Positions 12,726 to 24,570 are shown, numbered from the stretch's first letter. The stretch is DNA of 64,000 nucleotides from Vitrella brassicaformis (GCA_001179505.1 CDMY01000069.1:132908-196907); one strand, 5' to 3'. The notes: generated from the letters alone by a model not told the origin. Made by a program: numbers and translations.

Positions 12726-14349
12726 GTGACGGGAAGGAAGACGTTTGCTCGCGATGCCTGCAGGCCTCGTTGCGAATTCGCGAGCGAGGCACGGCGGGCG
12801 ATGGGGCGGCTCAGTGGTGCCGTGGAGGAGGCGAAGAAGGAGGGCAAGGATGTGGTCAAGAAGGTGTCAGGTGTGCCGCGGAAGCAAGGACGTACGTATA
12901 TGCAGCACACACATGCCCGGGAGGGGGAGGGGGGAATGGGTGCGCTGTGGATGGATGGAATCTCTCCTGTGTGTATCTGTTTCAGGCGCCCTTGGTGAAG
13001 GACGCGGGTGTTCGCCTCTTGGCGGGAGCTGGAGCAGCCATTCATCGAGTTCATCGCAAACATGGGCGGACGGCCTCAGTGATCGGAGGCCATTGATACC
13101 AAGCACTGCTGCTGCTGAGGCCGCACCGGCCTCACGTCGTTGCACTGCTGTTGAGGCCGCACCGACCGTCCGTCGCACCCCTTTTTGGGTGCCTGCCCCT
13201 CCCCGCCCTCGGCTGCCACAGCGAAGAGAGGCCACGGAAGCACCGGCAGCCCAGCCGTCTGCCGATGGTGCGCAGGTGCAGGCCAGAGCTGCATCTGCAT
13301 GTGCGGCCCCCCTGACGCTCGAGGGAGCTGTGCTGCCCGTCGCTTCACCCACCAGGCGGCATGAGCCTCCACCAACTATTCCCGCTGTCGAGGAGGTCAA
13401 GGAGGTCAAGGAGCCCAAGGAGGCCAAGACGACTCCTGTGGCTGACGTGCAGCTCATAGCGGACCTATCCGTGATCTCTGTAGAGGACGTAGAGGTGGCC
13501 TCTGTCATGTCTGGGGAGCCACCGTCAGCTGACAACACTCTCAAGGAGTCGCCACCACCACCACCACCACTACCACCAGCAGACGAGGAGGAGGAGAAGA
13601 AGCCTGTCGTGAAGGCGCCCTCACTCACTCCCACGCCCCCAGCCGCCCAGGAGGCCACTGCGGCCGAGCCCAAGCCAGTGGTGCCGCCCGAGTTGCCAGA
13701 TCCGAAAGAACAGCAGCCAGCAGCGGTTGACGTTGCCGCCACTTCCTCTGCCGAGGAGAGCGGTGGCACCCAGGTGGCTAGACGAGGTAGGGACGGAGGG
13801 CAGAGGGAGAGAGCCAGCGGCTCGTCGCCGTCGACGAGCGCCGCGTCACCTGCCGACGGCGATTCCATCCCGTCGGAAGAGGATGCATCGCCGCAGCCAT
13901 CACCACAGCCATCGCCATCAAGCGGACCCCTCCTACCCCACCCCGCCACATCGACCATCGACCCCACCGTCGCCCCCTTCAGCAGCAAGGCCGTGCCGCT
14001 CGAGATGCACTCCTTCGGCAGCAGCTACTACTTCAACAACCGCACCATCAGCATAGCTGCTGAGGTGCAGGGGAGGGAGTGCATCGTCAAGTTTCGGGCA
14101 CCCAGGGCACTGCTGAGGCAGATGGGGGCACTATGCGCTGATCCGGCGGACCAGGAGGAGTTGAACGAGGCCGCACTGCGTGGCATTGAGGACGAAGGGC
14201 AGCTTCTTCATCGGCTGGAGGGGCAGCTCAAGGCGCCACCTCTCGTGTCTAAGGAGGGTTCTGGCCAGCAAGCCGCCCCTTCGTACTTGAGCTCCCTGCC
14301 CCTGATGTGGCCAACAGGCGAGGCGCTATGGGAGGCACCGGCACCGTGA
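12726..14349 (+). CDS. Low-complexity Pro/Ala/Glu-rich protein, unrecognised
   Basis: Two exons are supported. Exon 1 runs from ATG 12726 (or the later in-frame ATG at 12801, MGRLSGAVEEAKKEGKDVVK) to 12891. After a GT-AG intron with a TG-rich 3' end, exon 2 runs from 12986 to TGA 14347-14349; the phases match (C + GC codon). The middle is disordered: AEAAPASRR and VEAAPTVRR repeats, a KEVKEPKEAK run, poly-Pro near 13553 and Ser/Pro tracts near 13880-13930. The C-terminal ~120 residues look folded (MHSFGSSYYFNNRTISIAAE, then VKFRAPRALLRQMGALC). No known domain was recognised. The true 3' end is uncertain because coding-like sequence continues after 14349 in other frames. Confidence 0.5.
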
Positions 14350-15346
14350 CGATGAGGCTCAGCGGGCCGTACTACTCTGTTGAAGTCATGAGTAAGTCGA
14401 CACTCACACCAAACACGAGGCAATGCCAAACCTCCAAATAATGTCGGTGTCTCTCTATGTGAGTGTTTGGAGAGTTCGAGGGCCACGACGCACTCAACCT
14501 CACTCAGGTCACCCTGCTACGCGCCGCTGCCAGCCACCAGGTCGCCCACAGGCTCACTTCCCACACCGCTCTGAAGCCGTTTCAACAAGATTTCGGCCAG
14601 CCGCTCAGCACCGGTCCCCTCAAGTCCGTCGCCGCCACGTCGCGCCACATCATTCACAAGGGCCTGGTCAAGGCACTTGACACCCTGCGGCACTTCGGGA
14701 GCCCCAAGATCCTCCACCCCCTCCCATCACACGCCCCAGAGGGCTACCCGAGGCCTGGCCCGTCTTCGCCCGAGCTAAGGGACTATCACGAGGAGGGCAG
14801 CATGGACGTGGGCCTGTGGACGAACCTGCCTTCCATTCATGGTGACCCCACACGGAGGCAACCTCTTGCTGGTGGGGAGCAAGGAGGCCGCCGATGTGGT
14901 GCACATCGACTATGAGACGACGAGAGAGCTGCGGCGGCACCAATTTCCCATCTTCGACGAGGAGATGTGCTCGCCGGTGCCATTCGTCCCCATCACATGT
15001 GACCTCAAGGAGTCCGCCTGTCAGGAGACAGCAGCCACAGCCAGTACACGGATATCTACGGGGTGGTGCTGACGGTCGCCATGGCGGCACTCGCGGGGCA
15101 CCCGGCATTGTCCAAGACCTTCATGGATGGGCTCGGTTCGAGTGGGACGGCAACAATGGCACGCTCTGCAGCCGACTGACCGAGTTCCGGGGGGAGCAGA
15201 AACAGGCTGCAACGGGCTGCGCCGGCAAGGACAAGAGGCTGCAGTTCCAGAAGCAGGGGCTGGCGGATGCGACCAAGGCGCACGACGACCTCATGATCGA
15301 CATCGAAGCGTACATCGACCGATACACGAAGGACAAGAGGTGCTGA
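14328..15346 (+). pseudogene. Frame-broken coding-like sequence downstream of the low-complexity gene
   Basis: Several protein-like segments lie in order but in different frames. MGGTGTVTMRLSGPYYSVEV (from 14328) is followed by an intron-like gap and HRLTSHTALKPFQQDFGQPL near 14550. The frame then shifts near 14838 to TPHGGNLLLVGSKEAADVVH, and again to YTDIYGVVLTVAMAALAGHP near 15044, then to EFRGEQKQAATGCAGKDKRL ending at 15346. Some shifts could be unrecognised introns, but the 14838 shift falls inside otherwise continuous sequence. It may instead be the decayed 3' half of the gene at 12726, or an assembly error. No family was recognised. Confidence 0.35.
15065..15104 (+). repeat. 40-bp direct repeat, copy 1
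   Basis: Begins GGTGCTGACGGTCGCCATGG. It matches 15339-15378 with two C/T differences, and the copies are offset by 274 bp. It lies inside the frame-broken coding-like region. Confidence 0.85.
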
Positions 15347-15378
15347 CGGTCGCCATGGCGGCACTCGTGGGGCACTCG
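15339..15378 (+). repeat. 40-bp direct repeat, copy 2
   Basis: Second copy of the 15065-15104 repeat. It immediately follows the DRYTKDKRC segment and overlaps its stop codon, consistent with a small tandem or insertion duplication that disrupted the reading frame. Confidence 0.85.
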
Positions 15379-16057
15379 AAGTGGAGGCGGCTTGCCTGTG
15401 CAGCCAGCAATCGCTGCTTACATTTTATATTCCGATGTCTGTGTCGTGGGTTCCCTATGTCTCCATGGCTTGGCCAGACTTCGCTGGATGGATGGACCAA
15501 ACGATGGTGTGCGTAAGTAAAGAGAGGATTGTGGACGCAGTGAGGTGGTGGAATGCATTGGTGGGTAATCAATCGTGGACGTGTGCGTTAACGTACATGT
15601 AGTACCCAGGGGTGAGTGTATGGGGTACAGGGGAGGAGTCTATTGGGAGCATGATTGACGGATAAAACACAGGTAGGGTATGTAGGTAGCCAGGGGGCGC
15701 CACATGCAATCAATGCACACAATAAAACGCCCACGTCTGTCGTCCATCTGTCGTGCTAATGCATTCGTTCACTCTGGCATGCATGGATGGCATCGTACAT
15801 CAAAAAAACTGACAATTGGCAGGCGCACGCATTGGACAGCAGCAGAGAGGGAGGGAGGGAGGGAGGGAGGGGGGACACAGACAGACAGACAGACAGACAG
15901 ACGGGCGGCAGTGCACTGGATAGATCTACACACCATGCCCCCGCAGAACCGAAGGGAGTGCTACCTTGGCCCCAATTACGGAGGAACACTTTGGGGAGCG
16001 CTCATAAACACACTACAGTAACCAACCAAGAGACTCCCCCCAAGGCCCCCTGCAAAA
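15379..16057. other. Intergenic region upstream of the ankyrin gene
   Basis: Holds the left copy of the long direct repeat (15651-15932) and simple GGGA and GACA tracts (15846-15900). Apart from these I see no gene. The last ~125 bases should include the ankyrin-gene promoter and 5' UTR. Confidence 0.5.
15651..15932 (+). repeat. ~285-bp direct repeat flanking the ankyrin gene, left copy
   Basis: Shares blocks in the same order with 20116-20408: ATGATTGACGGATAAAACAC, AGGGGGCGCCACATGCA, CGCCCACGTCTG, a run of A's followed by ACTGAC, AGCAGCAGAG, a GGGA-rich tract, a CAGA-repeat tract, and finally GGATAGATCT. Small indels separate the blocks. It ends 126 bp before the ankyrin-gene ATG. Confidence 0.85.
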
Positions 16058-19000
16058 ATGAGCGCTCAGGAAATGATGCGTCGTGCCATGGTGAGTGTCA
16101 GCATGACAAGACGATTGCCTTCTGTCCGTCGCCTTCATGGTCGCCTTTCCATGCAGAGCCTCTACTGGGCCACCAGGGATGGCAATTTGGGGACAGTATC
16201 CCAGCTGTTGGACTCTCACGGCCCTCGAGTGCTCTGGGAGTGGCAGTTGTCCATTCGTGCACGAGAGCAAGAGGCCGAGATGAAGAAGGATTTGTTGATT
16301 CAGCACCGAGTTCAGACCCAGACGAACATCTCGAAGACTGACGCAATTATGTTTCCGGGTGCCGCTGGCGTACAACCATGGGACTACGAAACTTCGCCCG
16401 TCCTCTTAGCGGTGCAAAAAGGTCACGTCTCCATTGTCAAGCTGATGTGTGAGAAAGCAGGCGGGATCGTCCAAGAGCAGCTGAAAGGCAGAGACGAGGT
16501 GATCTTCTGACCGAACCTTACAGCGACGCTGGAACTAGCCAACACATGGATCGCATGTCCATATGGATGCATGCAGGAGGGCAACACGGGGTTTCTCCTA
16601 GCTGCCAGGCATTGGGGCGTGGACATGCTTGAGGTGCTTTACAAAACAGGAGGCCACCAGCAACTCTATAAGAACAAAGTTAGCGAAGCGTGTTATCCGG
16701 CTATATCCAAATGATCTGTCATGTGTGTTGCAGAATGGAGACACGGCGATGCATTTTGCTGCTCATCGAAATCACACACCGATGGTTAAGCGGCTGCTAG
16801 ATTGGGGAGGCGAGGAGCTGCTCCACTCTGAGAATCGGGTACACACACACCAGCCTGCTCTACGAGACTTTCGTTGACCGATTATTGTCCATGACAGAAT
16901 TGTCGTACACCATTCTATTTGGCTACCGTGCACGATCGAAAGAATGTGATACGCGTAATGACCGACAAAGCTTCGTTTCGGCAGCTTCTGGGTGAGGACC
17001 CGGTAAATAGCTTTAAAGAAGAGATCAAGCACCCATCAAAGCACTTGCTCTTTTGGGCTATATGCTTGTATACAGACACGCGGGCCACAGTCGCAGCTTC
17101 TTCATCTGGCTGTTCAGGAGGGGCGCAGCGATACCGTCAAGCGTTTGTTGGCCTTCGGGGCTACCCCCCGTGTGGTGTCGTTTCGTATGGCGGTGCGTGA
17201 GGGTTCACTTGACATAATGAATGCTCTGTACGCCAAAGGGTGCCAGACGCTGGTGACTGCACTACTAAACCAAACAGACCAGGTAAGTACTGATCAAGAA
17301 TGGAGAGAAGGAGACATTTGCTTTCGTCCTTGTAGAACGGCATGACAATCATCCATGACGTCGTCAATGGGCGAAACAATAAGTACTTCTCTGAGGCCGT
17401 TCGACAGCTGCTGGAGTGGGGAGGCAATCGAGCATTCGAATTGCTTCGCAAGCAGGCGGTACTAGGATGACTATGTGCCAGAGGCATACGGGTAGACCGT
17501 TCATTTCTTTGCACGCAGAAAGATGATGAACAAACTCCTCTCCACGGGCTTGCCAATCGAGACGACGGAGGTGTTTTGACAGAGCTGCTACTGATGAAAG
17601 ACGCTTCTCTTTCCTTGCTCACGGACTATCAAGTGAGTGTCATCAATCAGCCTCGACGGACACTCGCGGCATGTTGTTTCTCTTGTATAAGGGAAACACG
17701 CCTCTCCACACGGCAATCGGAAACAGAGGATTTCAAGCCATGAACAAGCTGTTGAACATCAAAAGTCCTGATATCCTTCAGAAAGTCCTCCTTACACAAA
17801 ACAACAAGGTAAGCAAAACAGCTGCATTCTACATTCTACCCTTTGCACGTTGCACACAGGGCGAAACAGTGCTTCATCTTGCTGTACAAAAAGCAAATTT
17901 CCAGCACGATTCCAATTCCGATCGTCTCCTGCGTCTTCTGCGCTGCGCTGAACAACAAAAACAAATCCAAAATCTCCTCTCCATCAAAGATAAGCAGGTA
18001 CGCATGATTTTACCAGTAACAAAAAGACATGCATCAACAGCGCACATGGCATTTACTTCATACAGGGGATGACGCCATGGATGGTCGCCTGCAGCCATGG
18101 ATATGACAATGTGCCTGTGGCTTTGGCAAAGTATCGTTGCTGTAGCGTCTGTGTGAACTTGCAAGCGTTTCTGACGAGAGCATGGTTGTGGTACTCTTTC
18201 GAGTCCCAAAGGCAACGCCAGAAGACCTGCTCTGCGCATGCGGCTGTTTTTTTTGGATTGTGCGGCATAGCTCTCATCATCGCAGGCAAGCACAGAACAG
18301 GCAAGGAGGCAACGTCCTCTTGTGAAAAGTGGCTTGCTTCTTCTCACTCGGTTCATTCTCAGGTCTCGTCACGGACGGATGGCGTGAGAACACCTATGAA
18401 GACACACGTAAGACAGCGGACCCATAGCTGCTCTTTACAACTTCTTCTGTCTCCTGGCAGTTCGGCCTGGATCTCAAACCCTAAAGTGCAAAAAGGCGGA
18501 ACTGTTCGGTGACTCATTGAACAAAAGCTGCATATCAATTTGAAGGGCTCACAAGGCGCTGGCGTCGATTTGATGGATAAATGATTGCAGGCCTCAAGCA
18601 CCGAGTGGAGGCTTGAAACACCAGTAAGATCCATGCATGAGACAATCGAAGAAAGGCATATGCAGTATCATATGCAGTATCTTATGCTGTCTTTGAGGCA
18701 AGCATGCGAGAAGGCCGGCATAAAGCGCGAAACCTGCGGCGACAAGTATAGTGTCGTCCTTGGGAAATATAAATCCTGCTCGTGCAGGTACCAGTCTACA
18801 ATGAATGGAAACTAGAGAAGGTCATTGCATTTGTGCGCCGAACGGAATACAGCTCGGAACTGGCGGACTTGGATCAGGGTGGAAGGATTGAAGTCTGCAA
18901 GAAAGACGTCAAACCGAAGTCCGAAAGATGTGTAAGTCGTCCAAAAATTAAAGGGTTCTCACTCCACCCGCGCGTGTGCTGGAACAGAACCAATACGAGA

Positions 19001-19683
19001 TACTTGGCACGCTACAATCCGCTGGTCTAGTCATGATCTGTCTCGCATCGATTGGCGTGGCCTTTTCGGGGATCGGCATACTCATGAGGTTCGAAATGCT
19101 GATGCAGTGCTGGAGCTTCTCATTTTGGACCTTTCTGTTCTCCCTAATTCTTCGCACTTGATCAGCTATGGTTGTGCTAGTGTCGACACGCACGTAGACA
19201 GAAGGAAGCCTCTCTGGTGGATTGGTCTTATTTGCTGGATCGTCAGTCTTCTGATGATTTCCATCGGTACGTTTGCGAAACAAACAAACAAACAAACAAC
19301 GAAACAGGGTTTCATGCCTTTATGTCATCGTATCGCAATCAGGCCTGATTGTGTGGGAGACGATGACTGCTGGAGGCACAGAAGACGACCAGCTGTCGTG
19401 CACTGCCAGACAATATCAGGATTCGAGTTACGAATGGAGTATCGAAAAGAAGGTGAGACGCATGCCGCTGCTTCCACTCCTCACTCTCCTCACTCTCCCA
19501 CTCTCCCAGGTCTGCCCCGTGGGTCATTCATTCTTCCTCGGTGAGTGAGTGAGACACGACCCTGACGGGGCACGCATTGGCTCGACATCAGTTTGCCCTT
19601 GTGTGCGTGCTCTCTGTTCAGCCCTCGTGGGCTTTCTGGCCATTGTGGTCGGCACCGTTTTTCACGCCAGCCCACCCAAATGA
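16058..19683 (+). CDS. Ankyrin-repeat protein with C-terminal transmembrane helices
   Basis: Start ATG 16058 (MSAQEMMRRAM). About eleven ankyrin-type units are visible, many opening an exon: SLYWATRDGNLGTVSQLLD (16155), SPVLLAVQKGHVSIVKLM (16396), NTGFLLAARHWGVDMLEVL (16581), GDTAMHFAAHRNHTPMVKRL (16736), CRTPFYLATVHDRKNV (~16900), TPLHGLANRDDG (17533), GNTPLHTAIGNRGFQAMNKL (17692), GETVLHLAVQKAN (17860) and GMTPWMVACSHGYDN (18066). A less clear region (18360-18950) includes VPVYNEWKLEKVIAFVRR. The C-terminus has hydrophobic helices: LVMICLASIGVAFSGIGIL, SFWTFLFSLIL, WWIGLICWIVSLLMISIG and ALVGFLAIVVGTVF, with stop TGA 19681-19683. The layout recalls plant ANK-TM proteins, but no PGG motif was verified. 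Probably a membrane-anchored interaction scaffold. Exons between 18360 and 19200 are uncertain. Confidence 0.75.
18657..18681 (+). repeat. Short tandem duplication inside the ankyrin gene
   Basis: The unit CATATGCAGTAT occurs twice in a row, giving HMQYHMQY if translated in the local frame. It is minor and may be coding. Confidence 0.6.
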
Positions 19684-20115
19684 GCAGCAGAGAAGAGGCC
19701 AAAGCAGACCACATGTATATGTGTTCGCATCCTGACAACTCAGTCATTACTGTCTGCTGCCTCACGCGTCGGCTTGGAGTGTGTGTTTGTGGTGAATATC
19801 TGAATGGTGCGTACACCCGCGCATGCACCTTTGGACTTGGAGTGAACCTTCGGACTTGGATATATATTCATGTGTTTATGTCCTGAATGTGTCTGTGCGC
19901 ACATGCACGATTGGACTTGGAGTGTGTGTACTACACATGCAATTGCAAGTGCATGAAGCGGTGCCCGACGTGCTCACTTGGACGCCAGTTGTGCGTAGTG
20001 TTTGCATGTTTCGTGTGTGTTTGTGTGCAGCAGCACGCAGCACACGCACCTGTAGGCAGATCTGCACACATGGCCGTGCGCAGGGGTGCGCAGCGTGTGC
20101 ACACACGGGAGTACA
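19684..20115. other. Intergenic, short TTGGACTTGGAG-type repeats
   Basis: Downstream of the ankyrin gene there are several imperfect copies of a (T/C)GGACTTGGA(G/T) unit (19830-19842, 19852-19861, 19912-19924), plus a related CGGCTTGGAGTG at 19769. TG/CA-rich sequence follows. No gene seen. Confidence 0.5.
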
Positions 20116-20408
20116 ATGATTGACGGATAAAACACATAGGTAGGGGGCGCCACATGCACACAATAAACGCCCACGTCTGCCATCCATATGTGACGTGCTG
20201 GCTGTTTGTCAGACGGCTATTGAACTGACACACTCACTCAGGGACTCACTCAGGCACGGATGGCGTCATGTACATGAAAAAAACTGACGACTCGTAGGCA
20301 CACACACACATTGCATAGCAGCAGAGGGGGAGGGAGAGAGGGAGGGAGGAAGGGACACACACAGACAGACAGACAGACAGCAAATCGCTGGATAGATCTC
20401 TACACACA
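20116..20408 (+). repeat. ~285-bp direct repeat flanking the ankyrin gene, right copy
   Basis: Same orientation and block order as 15651-15932, about 4.46 kb away. It starts ATGATTGACGGATAAAACAC and ends at GGATAGATCT plus a CA tract. Its right edge is 57 bp from the stop codon of the minus-strand TRRAP gene, so it probably lies within that gene's 3' UTR or termination region. Confidence 0.85.
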
Positions 20409-20464
20409 CAGTTTGCCCTCTAAGGTACGCAGACACAGCCAGCCAGCCTTCATTCATTGATCCT

Positions 20465-20578
20465 TCATAGCCATGGGTGCCACTTGGGCGGCTGCTGCAT
20501 CAGGTTGGCGTGCGTCGATGCCCGCCGGATGAGGTCCATCACGCGCTGGTCGATACACGCGTCATCGTCAACGCCACC
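20465..20578 (-). other. TRRAP: Terminal FATC exon of TRRAP
   Basis: After the acceptor AG at 20579-20580 the exon reads GGVDDDACIDQRVMDLIRRA and ends KWHPWL-stop. The W-H-x-W-L ending matches the conserved extreme C-terminus of Tra1/TRRAP, so it fixes the family, the strand and the 3' end of this 22-kb gene. Confidence 0.9.
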
Positions 20579-23500
20579 CTGATCGACCAACATACACATA
20601 CACACAGAGGGAGACGTAGATATCGTTCCCAATCAGTGCCCCGCCCCCCTCTATGTGACACTGTGTGTGCGTACCGCAATTGTGTTGGGGTTGCTGCCGG
20701 TGACTGTGAGTCTGACTTGGCTGTAGATGTCGTCGACAATGCGCATGACTCTTTCGGCGAGCCCTCTGGGTGCCGGCACCGTCATGTGCTGGATAGCCTG
20801 GGCGTGGGCCTCCCTCTCCGCCTGGCTTGTGACCTCCTTGTCCAGCCCGTGTGTGGCTCCTGTGGCAGTGCTGTGCTTGCGCTGCATGTGGGTGGTGTAG
20901 AGCTGGTCCACCAGTGTCGTCAGCTGCTGGCTGCGGTGGTGCAGGCAGTAGATCCAGTAGTCGTCCCGCAGGATCAGCGCCAGGTAGCTCTTGAAGACCA
21001 CGTACGTGTCGGCGGCAAACAGGCACTCCCCCATCGAAAAGAGGACGGCCGGGAACAATCCCAGCAGGCCGTGTGGGCCCATCAAGGCCTGCACATTGCG
21101 CGTCAGCCGGAAGGGCACCCGGTCCTCGCAGTGCAGCTGAAAATTGAGGGGGCTCGCAAGTGGATGGGGGGTGTGTGTCTGGGGGTCGGCCTGGTCGGCT
21201 GCGGCTGTCTGTGTCTGTGTCTGGTTGGCGTCATCGGCAGGGAGCTGCAGGGACGGCCGTAGGTCGTACTGCTGCACCTGCCCAGTGGACCTCAGCACGT
21301 GCAGCTTGGCCGGCGTGATGCCGCCGGCTTTGAACATGTGTGCGAGGAAGGCCAGGATGCCGTACTCGATGATGAAGCGCTTGCTCAGGTGGAAGGACGC
21401 GTCGGCCGTCAGCGCCGAGCGATGCAGGTAGTCGCGCAGCAGATACTCGTCCAGGCCGATGGTGGTCCCCATCACCTCATAGACCTGCTCCATCACGCCA
21501 CGATGGGTGTCGGGGTCATCAGCTTGTGGTGCAGCAGGTGGGGCCGTTGCAGGGGCTGATGCAGCGGCAGCCGCAGCAGCAGGTGCCTCCGCCCTCCTCT
21601 TCTCGCTCTCCTCCCTCTTGGCCCGCCTCGCGTTGGCCATCAGCCGCCGCGCCAGGAGAATGGGGTACTCGGGGTCTCTCATAACCTCCACACCATCGTC
21701 CTGCTGTGGTGTTGTCGGCCGCCTGTTGGTGATGAAGTCGTCATATATCTCCTGGAAAGAGATAGCGCTGGGGTGGTCCTCGATGAGCCTCAGACGTGGG
21801 CTGATAGGCACGGTGGTGTGTATGGACAGGCAGAGGCCCCTGCGTCTTGTGTCCTTGCACTTGCTGAGCAGGGTGTTGAGCATCAGGTGCAGCTGCACCA
21901 TCCGCACTTCCCCGGCCTGCTGGTGCAGATGGCAGGTCTGCAGGATGAAGGAGTGGTAGTCCCCCCGCTGGCTGATGAGCGTCATACGCCGCACCCACAC
22001 ACCGTTGCGCAACACCAGGGGGCAGTACCGGCTCATGCGGTCCAGGTGGCCCCCCGAGGTGTGCCCCTGGAAGTGCTCGCTGTCGGCCCCGCCCCCGCTG
22101 TACATGTGGGCGAAGAGAGGCTTCCAGTAGATGCCGGGAATCTCGACGCTGCGCTTGTTGTGTGCCGGCTGGAAGTACGGCGAGAGGTCGTCGCTGACGC
22201 CGTGCCACCTCGTGAGCAGCAGCTGGCGCGTCAGGAGGTCCTTCCACTTCTTGAGCTTGCCAATGGCAATGCCCACGGGCATCTGCAGGGCGGGGCCGTC
22301 ACTCAGGAACTCGTTATCACCGTTGTTTCCCCGGGGTGGCGCTGGCGGTGGGTCGAAGAAGTCCTTGATGATGTCGTCTTTGTAGAGGGCGACTATGGCG
22401 CTGGTGATGGGCTGGCTGAGGCTGCTCCGCTGGCCCTTGTCCTTCTGCTGCCTGGCGTTGATCATGAGGCGTGAGAAAGTTTTCTGCACCTGCGCCATGA
22501 GGGTGGGGGCGGTGAGGGGCGGCTGCGAGGGGTCGCCGTCGTCGCATGGCAGGTCGTAGAACTTGGAGAGGATGTTGTCGATCACCGACAGCATCTCCTC
22601 GGCAACGTCACCTCTGAAGAATAAAAAAGTACGTGTGGTGTGTGTCAGATTGCCCTGTCTGCCTCTCCGCCTGTCTGTCTGTTTCACCTGAATACGCTCT
22701 CCACGTTCGACACAAAGTCGCTGAAGGGCTGTATGGTGCTGCCGCACTTGTTCTTGCAGTGCGTCGTGACGTCCTCCAGATACGCCAGCGACTGATGCTT
22801 CGTGCCGCCCCCGGTATCACCCCGCCCGTTGGTCCCGGCCGTGCCCGCTGCAGCTGCTGCCGAGGGTCCGTCTGGCGCCTGTGCGTATAGCTGCTTCTGC
22901 TGCAGCAGGTTGCAGATGGGCTGGAGGGGGGAGTTCTTCTTTTCAGCGACGGATGTGCGGAGCTGGCAGAAGATGGCCTGGGCGTACTGGGGCATGATGC
23001 GACACAGGATGGACTTCATGGCAGGCGCCTCGTGACGCTCCAGACCTGATGAGATGAGTCAGTGAGAGAGGGAGGGATGTGAGTGGACACGTGACCGTGT
23101 GTCGGTGTGGTGGGGGTGTGTGTGTGTGTGTGAGGTTGGGTACCCACCTGTGATGAGGTTGGGTGTGAATGGTAGCCAGAGGTGGTGGGGGATGAACTGG
23201 ACGTGCTTCTCGAAGGCGCTAGAGATGGGCGAGTGGTGCTGCTCGTCGTCGTACGTCAGCAGCCACAGCACACGCGGCATGTACAGACGCATCTTCTCCT
23301 GACTGCACACACACAGACCCATGCCATCCATCCATCCATCCAGCTCACACCCTTCCCTCCCTCCAGCACAGCAACAGCCACCACACCCCACCCGGCACGG
23401 CCCGCTCACCGAATGACGATGCCCATCATGTAGCAGGTGATGGCATTGATGGCATAGTTGAGGTCCCGCATGTCCCCCCGCTCGAACATGCTGTCCGCGA

Positions 23501-24570
23501 ACCGGCCCCACGCCAGCCACCCCTGCCCATACACGGGGTTGATCCGCATCGCCACGTTGTAGTCTTCGTCAGCATCCCGCAGCAGCACCTCCTCCGAAGG
23601 GCCCTCGTCAGGGTGCGGCTCGCTCGTCGCCGGCGGCGCGTTGGGGTCGAACTGGGCGCTGCTGGCGCGGTAGGGGCCGTTGGGGGCGCCCTTGCTGTCG
23701 TCCTTTGGGCTGTTCTGGGGGGTCGCTGCAGCGGTCTTCTCCCGGCTCTCGCGGAGCTTGTTGGCCCTGATTGATTTAATTTAGCGGGTGGGGGAGAGCA
23801 GGGCAGGGCAGGGTGTGTGTGTTGGGGAGGGGAGGGGGAGGGGGAGGGGGATTGCTGTGCTGGCTGACCACTTGAGCTGTATGTTAGCTCTGAGTTTGAA
23901 GAGCTGTGCCTTGTAGCAGTCGTACATCTCCCGCGAGAACTCGGCCTGGTCGAAGTTGAAGGAGTTGATCAAGTTGATGCCTGCCGGACACACAACACAC
24001 AACATCCAACACAGCACCAATGAATCCACCATAGTCCCGTGTGCATGCGCGTGTGTCTGCGTGTCCAGTAGGGTTTAGGGTTTAGGGTTAAGCCAAACCC
24101 TAAGCCCTAAACCCTGAACCCCAAACCCTAAACCCCAAACCCTAAACCCAATTCACCTGCTTTGAGCGAGTCGATGGTCTGGTTGAGCGACTCGCCGGGC
24201 TCGTCCATCAGGCACAGCTTGACCTTTTGCGCCTGCTAAGGCGCCCACACAACAAACAGGTATAGGTATGCACCGACCGCACCAGGGGTGTGTGTGGTGT
24301 GGATGTAGCGGCATTAAGTCAAGTCGAGTGTGTGTGGGATGCGATCGACCACCGCCCCGCACTCACCAGTCCGAGGAAGTTCTCGACGTGGAAGGCGTCT
24401 GAGTCCAGATGCGGCACCACGGGGAGCCTGTACAGCTGCCGCACAGCCACGTCAGCCTGCCGGTGGGTACTCCGGGCGATGCCGGCCAGCTTGATCATCG
24501 TCCACGGCAGATCCTGACACACCCACACACACACCCACCCACACACCCACACACACAGACACATTGATAC

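Noticed and set aside
12867-13988. Long minus-strand open frame of 373 codons
   Set aside because: Antisense of the low-complexity plus-strand exon. The plus frame has a consistent splice junction; the minus frame has no domain or splice support.
14440-15060. Possible 2-oxoglutarate oxygenase remnant
   Set aside because: A few residues (MDVGLWTNL, TPHGGNLLL) recall that fold, but the Fe-binding HxD...H pattern cannot be placed with confidence and the frames are broken.
15840-15905. Regular short repeats suggestive of an array
   Set aside because: These are GGGA and GACA tetranucleotide microsatellites without spacers. This is eukaryotic simple sequence, not CRISPR.
20477-21262. Plus-strand open frame antisense to TRRAP
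   Set aside because: The minus strand here encodes the conserved TRRAP C-terminus, so the plus frame is a GC-bias shadow.
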